Origin: an uncultured bacterium
GTDB lineage: Bacteria > Verrucomicrobiota > Lentisphaeria > Victivallales > Victivallaceae
DNA: 27,480 nt
Assembly: GCA_900551245.1 (NCBI GenBank)
Contig: URVC01000062.1
Location: 1 to 27,480, forward strand
Reading direction: 5' to 3'
The position numbers and the translations under genes were made by a program. The notes under the pieces are model-generated. The model was not told the DNA's origin, made no database searches, and worked only from the letters and a program-made list of their open reading frames with translations. Numbering within the stretch: position 1 is the first letter of the stretch; the number at the start of each line of letters is the position of its first letter. Shown in pieces: positions 1 through 10,011 of this stretch.

Positions 1-22
1 ACCTTCTGCCTCTTTTTTTCAT
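1..22 (-). CDS. Probable pseudopilin-like protein, N-terminal fragment (cut by window edge)
   Basis: Only seven codons and one base are in the window. Read on the minus strand from the ATG at 22-20 they give MKKRGRR, and the next codon begins with T, as a phenylalanine codon would. A short lysine/arginine-rich stretch followed by Phe is what the two complete pseudopilin-like genes in this window have before FTLIE. The gap to the upstream regulator stop is 25 bases, identical to the gap between the regulator ending at 13353 and the pseudopilin at 13379. A run of six G directly abuts the ATG, which is an unusual ribosome-binding arrangement. The call rests on position and a tiny fragment, so it is an inference. 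Confidence 0.4.
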
Positions 23-47
23 CCCCCCAAATTAAAAACTTTTGAAA

Positions 48-1181
48 TTACCTCTCGAGACAATTTCTGCTCGAATTGCGTTCCATCAGTTCGACCGGAA
101 GAACTTTGGTTACCGGCTGAGAGATCCTGCCGTCAATCTCTTCGCAGAGCTGTTTGGCCGCTTCAAATCCGATCTCCCGCCGCGGCTGGCGGACGGAACT
201 CAACGGACACTCCAGACAGCTGGCCAGCGGCAGATCGTCGAATCCGAAGAGCATGATGTCCCGGCCGACGCGAAGTTTCAGCTCTTCCGCCGCCCGGTAG
301 ACGCTGCGGGCGGCGTAGTCGTTCATCGCCATGATGCTGATCGGTGTAGTCGCATTGCGTAAGATGTCCAGGGCGACGATGTATGGCGGTTCCAGTTTCT
401 TTTCCACCGGCCAGAATTCCGGATCGTTGTCGGTCGGGGGGTAGAAGTGTGTGCAACGCTGAATCTCCTGCTCGAAACCGCTGTCATTCATCGCGTGGAG
501 GTAGCCCTGATAGCGCAGCCGCTGGGTCCGGTTCCCCGGTTGCGCCCCCAGGTAATGGACCGGACGGCGGAAGGCAACCAGCAGTTTCACCACCGCGCGG
601 TAGACGCCGCCGGCGTTGTCCACTTCGATGCAGGAGAGTTCCACTCCCGTCACCGGCCGGTCGACGCAGACCATCGGGAAACGCCGCTGTTTCAGCCGCC
701 GGAGCGCATCGGCGTATCCGGGGAAGTTGTAAGGCAGAAGGATCACTCCCGCGACACCGAGTTCATCGATATGGAGCAGGTAATCCAGCACTTTCGCATG
801 CCCTTCGGTGCTCTGAAAAAGCTGAAATCCCATCTTCTTTTCGCTGGCGAACGCCTTGATTCCATCCGCAATGCCGATGGTCATCGCATCGGGGAACCCG
901 GCCCAGATGGCGCCGATGGTCACCGTTTTCCCGGTCGTCGCCGGCTTGGCCGTCTGCTGTTTGAGGTCGGGATTGATCAGAGTGCCGCGGTTCGGTTCCT
1001 TGATGAGCACGCCTTCCTTGTTCAGAATGTCCAGCACCCGCCGGATGGTGGTGCGCGAAACCTGATAGTTTTCCGCCAGCGCATCCTCCCCCGGCAGATA
1101 TTTGCCGCGATCGTAATTGCCGCTCCAGATGTCCTGCACGATCACATCGGCGAGACGAACTGCTTTGCTGTTATATTTCAT
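48..1181 (-). CDS. GntR-type DNA-binding / LacI-type sugar-binding transcriptional regulator
   Basis: A 377-residue one-component regulator. Residues about 8-70 form a GntR-style winged helix (ENYQVSRTTIRRVLDIL is the recognition region, followed by a wing ending GTLI). Residues about 85-365 resemble the LacI/periplasmic-binding-protein effector domain, with VDRPVTGVE, a VDNAGG segment and a C-terminal GFDDLPLA, the usual LacI-family GFDD signature. The architecture matches AraR-like regulators, which release DNA on binding a sugar. Length is normal for that type. A consensus promoter lies 42-70 bases upstream of the start, and two ACAA/TTGT palindromes flank it, suggesting autoregulation. 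No strong Shine-Dalgarno is visible before the ATG. It probably controls the pseudopilin and whatever follows beyond the left edge; the ligand cannot be read from sequence. Confidence 0.9.
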   Translation of the reverse strand: MKYNSKAVRLADVIVQDIWSGNYDRGKYLPGEDALAENYQVSRTTIRRVLDILNKEGVLIKEPNRGTLINPDLKQQTAKPATTGKTVTIGAIWAGFPDAMTIGIADGIKAFASEKKMGFQLFQSTEGHAKVLDYLLHIDELGVAGVILLPYNFPGYADALRRLKQRRFPMVCVDRPVTGVELSCIEVDNAGGVYRAVVKLLVAFRRPVHYLGAQPGNRTQRLRYQGYLHAMNDSGFEQEIQRCTHFYPPTDNDPEFWPVEKKLEPPYIVALDILRNATTPISIMAMNDYAARSVYRAAEELKLRVGRDIMLFGFDDLPLASCLECPLSSVRQPRREIGFEAAKQLCEEIDGRISQPVTKVLPVELMERNSSRNCLER

Positions 1182-1187
1182 TTTTAA

Positions 1188-1196
1188 ACAAATTGT
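1188..1196. promoter_or_regulatory. Candidate operator, palindrome ACAAATTGT
   Basis: A nine-base palindrome, ACAA-A-TTGT, lies in the predicted 5' leader of the left regulator gene. A near-identical ACAATTGT palindrome lies at 1282-1289 on the other side of the promoter. Paired palindromes flanking the promoter of a LacI-bodied regulator suggest autoregulatory binding sites. The motif is short and A/T-rich, so chance occurrence is quite possible. Confidence 0.3.
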
Positions 1197-1222
1197 ATTA
1201 AATTATCGTGCATTTGTCTATT

Positions 1223-1251
1223 ATTATACCAAAAAAGAGGATCGATGTCAA
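1223..1251 (-). promoter_or_regulatory. Consensus sigma70-type promoter of the left regulator gene
   Basis: On the minus strand TTGACA (1251-1246) and TATAAT (1228-1223) are separated by exactly 17 bases, a perfect match to the vegetative promoter consensus. A/T-rich sequence precedes the -35 box. The predicted transcript starts near 1216, about 35 bases before the regulator ATG at 1181. Confidence 0.85.
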
Positions 1252-1281
1252 GAGCATTGTTTGAAATTTCGTAAAAAAAAT

Positions 1282-1289
1282 ACAATTGT
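1282..1289. promoter_or_regulatory. Candidate operator, palindrome ACAATTGT
   Basis: A perfect eight-base palindrome about 30 bases upstream of the minus-strand -35 box, matching the site at 1188-1196 apart from the central A. The two centres are about 93 bases apart. It could serve the regulator gene or the divergently transcribed pnp gene. Confidence 0.3.
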
Positions 1290-1342
1290 GAGGCGGAACT
1301 GGGGGCGTGTTGAGAAAGCGCGTATTTTCTGTCGCCGGGTGC

Positions 1343-1371
1343 TTGTTTTCGTCGGAACTATGCGTTATATT
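1343..1371 (+). promoter_or_regulatory. Putative pnp promoter
   Basis: TTGTTT at 1343-1348 and TATATT at 1366-1371 are separated by 17 bases. The -35 box is weak (three of six consensus bases) and the -10 good (five of six). The CTTGTTTT start resembles elements at 10050 and 19038. It would give a leader of about 215 bases. Confidence 0.45.
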
Positions 1372-1594
1372 ACAGATAAGTCTAGAGAGAAAAGACGGTT
1401 CCGGTTTTGACTTGATTTTGTGGAATTCGGTCGTTATCAGCGTCCGGGAACAGAATTCCGGGAGTTGATACCGGGATTCCGCGAGTCGGCCCGGAGCCGG
1501 TTGCGGCAGGGGGGAGGACCCCGCACGCGGCCGGAATCCGATCCAGAATCGTCCTTTTCCTCTTTCCGTTCAACCTTCAGAAAAGGATACTATC

Positions 1595-3706
1595 ATGGCT
1601 GAAGAAAAGATCGTTTTCCAGTTCGACGGCGAGAGAACCATGGAAATCTCCACCGGCAAAGTTGCCAAACTCGCCAACGGCTCCTGCCTGGTCCGCCTCG
1701 GCGACACCATCGTGCTCACCGCCGCCTGCTCGGGCGCCCCGCGGGAAGGGACCGACTTCTTCCCGCTCCAGGTCGACTATCGCGAGAAGTACAGCGCCGC
1801 CGGCAAGTTCCCCGGCGGATACATCAAGCGGGAAGGCCGCCCCTCCACCAAGGAGATTCTGACCTGCCGCATGATCGACCGGCCGATCCGGCCGCTCTTC
1901 CCCGACTACTTCTTCGACGAAGTGCAGATCTCCAGCGTGCTGCTCTCCGCCGATGGCGTCAATGAGCCGGATGTGCTCGCCATGGTCGGCGCTTCGGCGA
2001 GTTTGATGCTCTCCGACCTGCCGTTCCAGGGGCCGATCGGCGCGGTCCGCGTCGGCCTCATCGACGGCAAGTATGTCATCAATCCGACCCGCGCTCAGAT
2101 GGAGCAGAGCAAACTGGAGCTCATCTACGCCGGCCGTCCCGGCCAGGTCATCATGATCGAAGGCGAAGCCGAGTTCGTCAGCGAACAGCAGATGAAGGAG
2201 GCGATGTACGCCGCCGACAAGGCGATCTGCAAGCAGTGCGAAGCGCAGATCGAGCTGGCGAAAAAGGCCGGCCGCCCGAAGAAGGAGTACAAACTCTACC
2301 CGGTTCCGGAAGCGCTCAAGAAGGCGCTCGAAACCTTCTGCGCCGACCGCATCGAAGGGGTCTGCACCATCCCGGGCAAAGAGGACCGCATGAATGCGAT
2401 GGATGCGCTGCGCGACGACGCCCGCAAGGCGCTGCGCGCCGACTTCGCCGACATGGACGACAACCAGTTCGCGCTGGAGACCGCCAAGGGGTTCGATGAC
2501 CTCGTCCGCACCGTCACCCGCAATGTGATTCTCACCAAGCAGTTCCGGCCCGACGGCCGTTCGATCACCGAAATCCGTCCGCTTTCGGCGGAGGTCGGTG
2601 TTCTGCCGGTGGTTCACGGCAGCGCGCTCTTCTCGCGCGGTGAAACCCAGGCGCTGGTGCTCGCCACCCTCGGCAACGAGAAGGATGCGCAGGAGTACGA
2701 TGATCTCACCAGCGAGACCGGCATTGCCAAGAAGCGCTTCTATCTGCACTACAACTTCCCGAACTTCAGCGTCGGCGAAGTGGGCCGGATCACCGGTCCG
2801 GGCCGCCGCGAAATCGGGCACGGCAACCTGGCCGAGCGTTCGGTCAGCAAGGTGGTTCCGAAGGACTTCCCCTACGTCGTGCGCTGTGTCTCCGAGATCA
2901 TGAGCTCGAATGGTTCGACCTCGATGGCGTCGGTCTGCGGCGCCACGCTCGCGCTGATGGATGCGGGCGTGCCGATCACCGCTCCGGTGGCCGGCATCAG
3001 CTGCGGTCTGGTGACCGGTGAGAACGGCGAGCGGCTGCTGCTCACCGACATCATCGGCGCCGAGGACCACTTCGGCGACATGGACTTCAAGGTCTGCGGC
3101 ACCCGCGACGGAATCACCGGATTCCAGCTCGACCTCAAGCTGCCCGGCATTCCGATCGACCTGCTGTGCGAAGGGATGGAGCGCAACCGGATTGCCCGGC
3201 TGAAGATCCTCGACGTGATCGAAGCGTGCATCCCGGCGCCGCGTCCGGAGGTCAGCAGCCGCGCGCCGCGGCTGGAAGTGATCCAGATCAATCCGGAGAA
3301 GATCGGCGCGCTGATCGGCCCCGGCGGCAAGAACATCCGTGCGATCACCGAGGAAACCGGCACCAGCATCGACATCGAAGAGGACGGCAGCGTCAAGATC
3401 ATGGCGCCCGACAAGGCGCATCTCGAAGCAGCCAAGGAGCGGATTCTCGGCAGTACCGCCGAGGCGGAGATCGGCAAGATCTACCGCGGCAAAGTGGTGA
3501 CCATCCGCGACTTCGGCGCCTTCGTCGAGATTCTGCCCGGCGTGGATGGATTGCTCCACATTTCGGAGATGGCCGATTACCGGGTCAACAAGGTGACCGA
3601 CATCTGCGAAGAGGGGCAGTATGTCACGGTCAAGGTGATCGACATCGATCAGTCCGGCAAGATCCGTCTGAGCCGCAAGGCGGCGCTCAAGGAGCTCGGC
3701 GAGTAA
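1595..3706 (+). CDS. pnp: Polyribonucleotide nucleotidyltransferase (PNPase)
   Basis: A 703-residue 3'-5' phosphorolytic exoribonuclease, close to the 711 of Escherichia coli PNPase. It degrades RNA using phosphate, releases nucleoside diphosphates, and normally works as a cytoplasmic trimer. The order of domains is complete: first RNase PH core (about 1-150), helical linker, second RNase PH core (about 320-540), KH domain with the GPGG loop at 575-578, and an S1 RNA-binding domain from about 625 to the end (FGAFVEILPGVDGLLHISEM). The catalytic acidic cluster of the second core is present as DHFGDMD, with Asp491, Asp495 and Asp497 matching the E. coli Asp486/490/492 set. AGGA seven bases before the ATG fixes the start. 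A hairpin terminator follows. rpsO, a common upstream partner, is not adjacent here. Confidence 0.98.
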   Translation: MAEEKIVFQFDGERTMEISTGKVAKLANGSCLVRLGDTIVLTAACSGAPREGTDFFPLQVDYREKYSAAGKFPGGYIKREGRPSTKEILTCRMIDRPIRPLFPDYFFDEVQISSVLLSADGVNEPDVLAMVGASASLMLSDLPFQGPIGAVRVGLIDGKYVINPTRAQMEQSKLELIYAGRPGQVIMIEGEAEFVSEQQMKEAMYAADKAICKQCEAQIELAKKAGRPKKEYKLYPVPEALKKALETFCADRIEGVCTIPGKEDRMNAMDALRDDARKALRADFADMDDNQFALETAKGFDDLVRTVTRNVILTKQFRPDGRSITEIRPLSAEVGVLPVVHGSALFSRGETQALVLATLGNEKDAQEYDDLTSETGIAKKRFYLHYNFPNFSVGEVGRITGPGRREIGHGNLAERSVSKVVPKDFPYVVRCVSEIMSSNGSTSMASVCGATLALMDAGVPITAPVAGISCGLVTGENGERLLLTDIIGAEDHFGDMDFKVCGTRDGITGFQLDLKLPGIPIDLLCEGMERNRIARLKILDVIEACIPAPRPEVSSRAPRLEVIQINPEKIGALIGPGGKNIRAITEETGTSIDIEEDGSVKIMAPDKAHLEAAKERILGSTAEAEIGKIYRGKVVTIRDFGAFVEILPGVDGLLHISEMADYRVNKVTDICEEGQYVTVKVIDIDQSGKIRLSRKAALKELGE

Positions 3707-3729
3707 GATCGTCTGACGGAGTGTGTTTC

Positions 3730-3757
3730 ACGGGCGCGGATTTTCCGCGCCCGTTTT
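3730..3757 (+). terminator. Rho-independent terminator or intercistronic hairpin after pnp
   Basis: A perfect 10-bp stem, ACGGGCGCGG (3730-3739) with CCGCGCCCGT (3745-3754), encloses a five-base ATTTT loop and is followed by only a short T run. The ribosome-binding site of the next gene begins six bases later, so the element may terminate only partly. Confidence 0.75.
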
Positions 3758-3776
3758 GTCATGGGAGGATGGTGGT

Positions 3777-4913
3777 ATGGCAATGCGCTGGCTGCTGGAC
3801 CCGGTTCAGCGGATTTTCCCCGGGCTCACCCGGGAGAACCTGCTCGCCGCGGCGGCAAAACGTTCGCTCGACCGGGCGGGAACTCCGCCGGAGGTGCCGG
3901 AGAGGGCGCCGGTCTATGTGGCGGGGTACTTCCGTTCCCACGCCGGAATCGCCTCCGGAGCGCGCGCTCAGCTCGCCGCTTTCCGGAAGGAGGGGAAGGC
4001 GGCTTACGGCATCGACCTTACCGCCGCGATGGGGCAGGCGGAGACGCTTCCGTTCGACGGCGAGGTGTACGACTGCCGCTCTCTGCCGGAGGATGGCGCG
4101 CCGGGAACGGTGGTCGTCTACCAGAATCCGCGCTGGTTCCTGATTGCGCTCGCCCGAATGGGGCGGCGGTTTCTGCGGGGCAAGCGCATCGTCGGCCACT
4201 GGACGTGGGAGCTGGAGGACATTCCCGACTGGTGGTGTGAATCGCTCGACTATCTGCATGAAGTGTGGGTGCCGACCCGTTTTGTACGCGACGCGGTCGG
4301 GCGTCATACGGCAAAGCCGCTGAAGGTGGTGCCGTATCCGGAGACCGGAACACTCACCGGGAAACCGCGCCCCTTCGCCGCCGACGGCGTGCTCCGGGTG
4401 CTCTACATTTTCGACGCCGGGTCCGGGTTCGAACGAAAGAATCCGCTGGCGGCGGTCGAGGCGTTTCGGCAGGCGTTTGGCGACCGCCGTGATGTGGAGC
4501 TTCTGCTCAAAATCTCCCGGCCCGGCATGTATCCGGCCGGGTGGGAGGCTCTGCAGCGAGCCGCGGCAGGCGCGCCGAACATCCGGCTGCTCGACGCCTT
4601 TCTCAAGCAGGAGGAGCTGGACGATCTCTATCGGAAGAGCGACATCTACCTTTCGCTCCACCGTTCGGAAGGGTATGGATTGACTATTTTTGAAGCGATC
4701 CGGTTCGGGCTGGAGACGGTGGCGACCGGCTGGTCCGGCAACATGGATTTCTTCCACGGTCCGAACTGCTATGCGGTGGATTACCGGCTGGTTCCGGTGG
4801 TGGACCCGCAGCGGATCTACCCCTATCCCCAATGGCGCTGGGCGGAGCCGGACCCCGCCTGCGCGGCCGGATTCCTGCGCGAAATCGCCCGGAAGCATGG
4901 CTTTGCGCTCTGA
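3777..4913 (+). CDS. GT4-type glycosyltransferase
   Basis: Likely a cytoplasmic GT-B fold glycosyltransferase that moves a sugar from a nucleotide-sugar donor onto a surface or storage glycan. With the start used here it has 378 residues. The C-terminal half carries the family's E-x7-E donor-binding signature, EGYGLTIFE, with Glu298 and Glu306. The preceding DLYRKSDIYLSLHRS segment is typical of group 1 glycosyltransferases, and the N-terminal half has a GYFRSHAGIASGAR segment like a GT-B first domain. No signal peptide or membrane helix is seen. GGGAGG at 3763-3768, eight bases before the ATG at 3777, supports this start; an in-frame ATG at 3723 would lie inside the terminator hairpin. It sits alone between housekeeping genes, so neither donor nor acceptor is indicated by context. 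Confidence 0.85.
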   Translation: MAMRWLLDPVQRIFPGLTRENLLAAAAKRSLDRAGTPPEVPERAPVYVAGYFRSHAGIASGARAQLAAFRKEGKAAYGIDLTAAMGQAETLPFDGEVYDCRSLPEDGAPGTVVVYQNPRWFLIALARMGRRFLRGKRIVGHWTWELEDIPDWWCESLDYLHEVWVPTRFVRDAVGRHTAKPLKVVPYPETGTLTGKPRPFAADGVLRVLYIFDAGSGFERKNPLAAVEAFRQAFGDRRDVELLLKISRPGMYPAGWEALQRAAAGAPNIRLLDAFLKQEELDDLYRKSDIYLSLHRSEGYGLTIFEAIRFGLETVATGWSGNMDFFHGPNCYAVDYRLVPVVDPQRIYPYPQWRWAEPDPACAAGFLREIARKHGFAL

Positions 4914-4937
4914 ATGCCGGAAAACCGTTAAAAAAAA

Positions 4938-4966
4938 TTGCATTGCCGGCGTTTGACGTGTATGTT
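4938..4966 (+). promoter_or_regulatory. Putative leuS promoter
   Basis: TTGCAT (4938-4943) and TATGTT (4961-4966) have the ideal 17-base spacing but only partial matches to consensus, and an A-tract precedes the -35. The spacer contains CGTTTGACGTG, closely matching CGTTTACGTG in the putative yebC promoter. Confidence 0.45.
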
Positions 4967-5004
4967 ATGGAATCATTTCAGTTTTAACGCAGAACAGGTG
5001 GAAT

Positions 5005-7563
<2,559 letters not shown>

Positions 7564-7573
7564 CGGCGGGGAG

Positions 7574-7623
7574 CGGCGGATTCTTCCTGTGCTTTCCCGA
7601 AGAGAGCGCTTGAAAATCCGCCG
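7574..7623 (+). terminator. Inverted repeat after leuS, possible terminator
   Basis: CGGCGGATT (7574-7582) and AATCCGCCG (7615-7623) form a perfect 9-bp stem with a 32-base loop. A smaller CTTC/GAAG pairing lies inside. It begins 11 bases after the leuS stop and is followed by TTTACG rather than a proper T run. Its right arm overlaps the putative yebC promoter spacer, so it may act in regulation instead of termination. Confidence 0.45.
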
Positions 7624-7638
7624 TTTACGTGTTAATTT
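7610..7638 (+). promoter_or_regulatory. Putative yebC promoter
   Basis: TTGAAA followed by 17 bases and TAATTT. The match to consensus is moderate at -35 and poor at -10, and TTAATT or TTTATA one to several bases away are alternatives. The spacer holds CGTTTACGTG, which also occurs with one extra G in the leuS promoter spacer. Confidence 0.35.
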
Positions 7639-7683
7639 ATATGAATATATCAAATCATTTCAAACAGTCTGGAGAGTGTCAGT

Positions 7684-8439
7684 ATGTCCGGTCACAGCAA
7701 ATGGGCAAATATCAAGCACAAGAAAGAGGCCGCCGATAAGGTCAAAGGAAAGGCCTTCTCCCGTATCGCCAAGGAGATCATGGTCGCCGCCAAGATGGGC
7801 GGCGCCGATCCGGATGCGAATCCGCGGCTCCGTTCCGCGCTGACTTCGGCGAAGGCGGTCAACATGCCGAACGCCAACATCGAGCGCGCCATCAAGAAGG
7901 GCGTGGGCGAGCTGGGCGACGCGGTCTTCGAGGAGATCGTCTACGAAGGGTATGCGCCGGGCGGTGTGGCGGTCATGGTCGAGTGCCTGACCGACAACAA
8001 GAACCGTTCGATCAGCGATGTGCGCATGGTCTTCGACCGCAACAACGGCAACATGGCCGGTTCCGGCGCGGTGGCGCGGATGTTCCGCCGCCAGGCGCAT
8101 TTCGTCATCACCGGCGACTGGGCCGACGAGGAGAAGCTGATGGATCTCGTGCTTGACGCGGGCGCCAACGACCTCACGGTCGAGGATGGCGTGGCGGAGG
8201 TCTGGGCTGATCCGGAAAACTTCGAAGCTCTGGTCAAGCTCTTTGAGGAGAAGGGGATTCCGACCGACGAGGCGGAGCTGATCCGCCGTCCCGACATGGT
8301 GACGGAGATCACCGACCCGGCGATTGCGCGTCAGGTGCTGCGTCTGGTCGAGCGGATGGAAGAGCTCGACGACGTTCAGCTGGTCACCGCCAACTACGAG
8401 ATCGCCGATTCGATCGCCGATCAGCTCGAGGAAGAGTAA
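7684..8439 (+). CDS. yebC: YebC/PmpR/TACO1-family protein
   Basis: A 251-residue member of the YebC family, near the usual 240-250. The N-terminal signature MSGHSKWANIKHKK is intact, followed by the conserved NPRLRSALTSAKAVNMPN region and the central EIVYEGYAPGGVAVMVE segment. Family members have been described both as DNA-binding transcriptional regulators (PmpR) and as translation factors acting on ribosomes stalled at proline stretches, as well as mitochondrial TACO1. Sequence alone does not choose between these. GGAG nine bases before the ATG marks the start. It is often found near Holliday-junction genes (ruv), but here it lies between leuS and uvrC. The acidic C-terminus ends in EEE. 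Confidence 0.97.
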   Translation: MSGHSKWANIKHKKEAADKVKGKAFSRIAKEIMVAAKMGGADPDANPRLRSALTSAKAVNMPNANIERAIKKGVGELGDAVFEEIVYEGYAPGGVAVMVECLTDNKNRSISDVRMVFDRNNGNMAGSGAVARMFRRQAHFVITGDWADEEKLMDLVLDAGANDLTVEDGVAEVWADPENFEALVKLFEEKGIPTDEAELIRRPDMVTEITDPAIARQVLRLVERMEELDDVQLVTANYEIADSIADQLEEE

Positions 8440-8460
8440 CAGTTTTCCGGTGGAAAAGGA

Positions 8461-8491
8461 AGCGGCGGTCCCGGCGGACTGCCGCTTTTTT
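8461..8491 (+). terminator. Rho-independent terminator after yebC
   Basis: AGCGGCGGTCC (8461-8471) pairs with GGACTGCCGCT (8476-8486) over 11 bp including one G-T pair, with a CGGC tetraloop and six T residues at 8486-8491. The uvrC ribosome-binding site starts 12 bases later, so uvrC is either transcribed by read-through or from an unseen promoter. Confidence 0.85.
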
Positions 8492-8517
8492 CGTCTGGAG
8501 AGAAAGGAGCTTCCGCC

Positions 8518-10011
8518 ATGCAGAAATCGGAATTTCACCCGTCGGAGATCCCGGCGAAGCCGGGAGTGTACGTCTTCCGGGACCGTTTCGGCAAGGTGAT
8601 CTACGTCGGCAAGGCGTCGAATCTGCGCCGCCGGATGAGCTCCTACTTTCAGCCGTCGCGTGTGGCGCGGGCGGATGCGAAACTGCGTTCGCTGATCCAT
8701 TCGATCGACGACTGGAGCTATGAGACGGTGCGTTCCGAGGATGAGGCGCTGATTCTGGAGTCGCGGCTGATCAAGGATTTTGCGCCGCACTACAACGTGC
8801 TCATGCGCGACGACAAGCGCTATCTCCTGCTCAAGGTGGATTGGCGGGAGAAGTTTCCGACGCTCAAGCTGGCGCGGTTGAAGAAGAACGACGGCGCGCA
8901 GTATTTCGGACCTTTTCCGCGGGGAGGGGCGCTGCGGATGACGCTGGAGTTTCTGCTGGCGCACTTCGGATTGCGTGCCTGCCGCGACTCTGAGCCGGAC
9001 GAAGAGACCCGCCGCCGCTGTCTTACTCGGATCGTCAAGGAGTGCTGTGCGCCCTGCGTGGGCGCGGTCACTCCGGAGGAGTACCGGAAACGGGTGGAAC
9101 AGGCGGTGGCGGTGCTGCAGGGGGATATCCGGGAACTTTCCGAAACGGTGCGCGCCAATATGCTTGCGGCGGCGCAGGCGCAGCAGTTTGAGAAGGCGGC
9201 CCGTCTGCGGGATGTATTGACCAATCTGGAGAGCGTCTTCGGGCGTCGGAGCCGGGCGTTCTGGCGGCCGGAACTGCCGGATGCGGCGCCGGGCATGGCG
9301 GCGGTCAACGCGCTGGGGCGGGTCCTGGGGCTGAAGAAAATGCCTGACCGGATCATCGGCTTCGACATCTCGAACATTCTGGGCAAGCTGGCGGTGGCGA
9401 GTCTGGTGGCGTTCCGCGGGGGGCGGCCGGACCGGGAGAACTACCGCCGGTTCCGGATTCGGACCGTGCACCAGAGCGACGACTTTGCGATGATGCACGA
9501 GGTGCTGGTGCGCCACTTCTCGCGGTTGCTGGAGGAGAAACGCCCGTTGCCGGATCTGGTGATGGTCGACGGCGGCAAAGGGCAGCTTTCGGCGGCGATT
9601 GACGCGCTGGTGGAGATCGGCTGCCCGCCGCTGCCGGTGATCGGGCTGGCCAAGCGGAACGAGGAGATCTACCTGCCCGGCCGGAGCGAACCGATCGTGC
9701 TGAGCCGGCACGATCCGGCATTGCGGATGCTGCAGGCGCTCCGGGATGAGGCGCACCGATTCGCCATTACGTACCACCGGGAACTGCGCAACCGCCGGAT
9801 TGAGCAGTCGCGGCTGGATGAGATTCCGGGAGTCGGCGACATCCGCAAGAAACAGCTGTTGCGCGCCTTCGGTTCGTTGGCGCGATTGAAGAAGGCGTCG
9901 GTCGAAGAGATTGCGGAAAAGGTTCCGGGCATCGGTGAAACCGTCGCCCGGAAGATCCTCGACAACCTCGCCTCCCGCCCGGTGCCGCCGCCTCCGGCCC
10001 CGTCGAACTGA
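8518..10011 (+). CDS. uvrC: UvrC-type excinuclease subunit, internally shortened
   Basis: Nucleotide-excision-repair nuclease that would act with UvrA and UvrB to cut on both sides of a lesion. At 497 residues it is about 110 shorter than E. coli UvrC (610). The GIY-YIG domain (about 14-95) keeps GVY at 16-18, YVG at 29-31 and Glu81. Cys155, Cys168, Cys176 and Cys180 match the spacing of the iron-sulfur cluster cysteines. A UVR motif that would contact UvrB lies at about 208-240. The RNase H-like nuclease keeps FDIS with Asp283, VMVDGGKGQL with Asp351 and DEAHRFA with His413. Two helix-hairpin-helix motifs lie at about 432-487, followed by a proline-rich tail. The missing part lies between the UVR motif and Asp283: about 43 residues against about 160 in E. 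coli. AAGGAG eight bases before the ATG fixes the start. Confidence 0.9.
   Translation: MQKSEFHPSEIPAKPGVYVFRDRFGKVIYVGKASNLRRRMSSYFQPSRVARADAKLRSLIHSIDDWSYETVRSEDEALILESRLIKDFAPHYNVLMRDDKRYLLLKVDWREKFPTLKLARLKKNDGAQYFGPFPRGGALRMTLEFLLAHFGLRACRDSEPDEETRRRCLTRIVKECCAPCVGAVTPEEYRKRVEQAVAVLQGDIRELSETVRANMLAAAQAQQFEKAARLRDVLTNLESVFGRRSRAFWRPELPDAAPGMAAVNALGRVLGLKKMPDRIIGFDISNILGKLAVASLVAFRGGRPDRENYRRFRIRTVHQSDDFAMMHEVLVRHFSRLLEEKRPLPDLVMVDGGKGQLSAAIDALVEIGCPPLPVIGLAKRNEEIYLPGRSEPIVLSRHDPALRMLQALRDEAHRFAITYHRELRNRRIEQSRLDEIPGVGDIRKKQLLRAFGSLARLKKASVEEIAEKVPGIGETVARKILDNLASRPVPPPPAPSN

Larger units (their letters stand above)
1182..1594. other. Divergent intergenic region between regulator and pnp
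   Basis: This 413-base stretch has no convincing gene. It holds the minus-strand regulator promoter with flanking palindromes, a weaker plus-strand promoter at 1343-1371, and a long pnp leader. The leader contains an inverted repeat, GGAATTC at 1422-1428 against GAATTCC at 1453-1459, with a 24-base loop. In enterobacteria the pnp leader is folded and autoregulated by PNPase; whether that holds here is unknown. Confidence 0.6.

Noticed and set aside
1577..3559. Long minus-strand open frames opposite pnp, leuS, yebC-uvrC and the esterase (for example 1577-3559, 4984-7653, 7660-9777, 25200-27389)
   Set aside because: They mirror GC-rich, well-recognised plus-strand genes and have His/Arg/Asp-rich, family-less translations, as expected from codon bias on the opposite strand.
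3723..3776. Earlier in-frame ATG for the glycosyltransferase
   Set aside because: It lies inside the pnp terminator hairpin and has no ribosome-binding site, while the ATG at 3777 has GGGAGG at good spacing.
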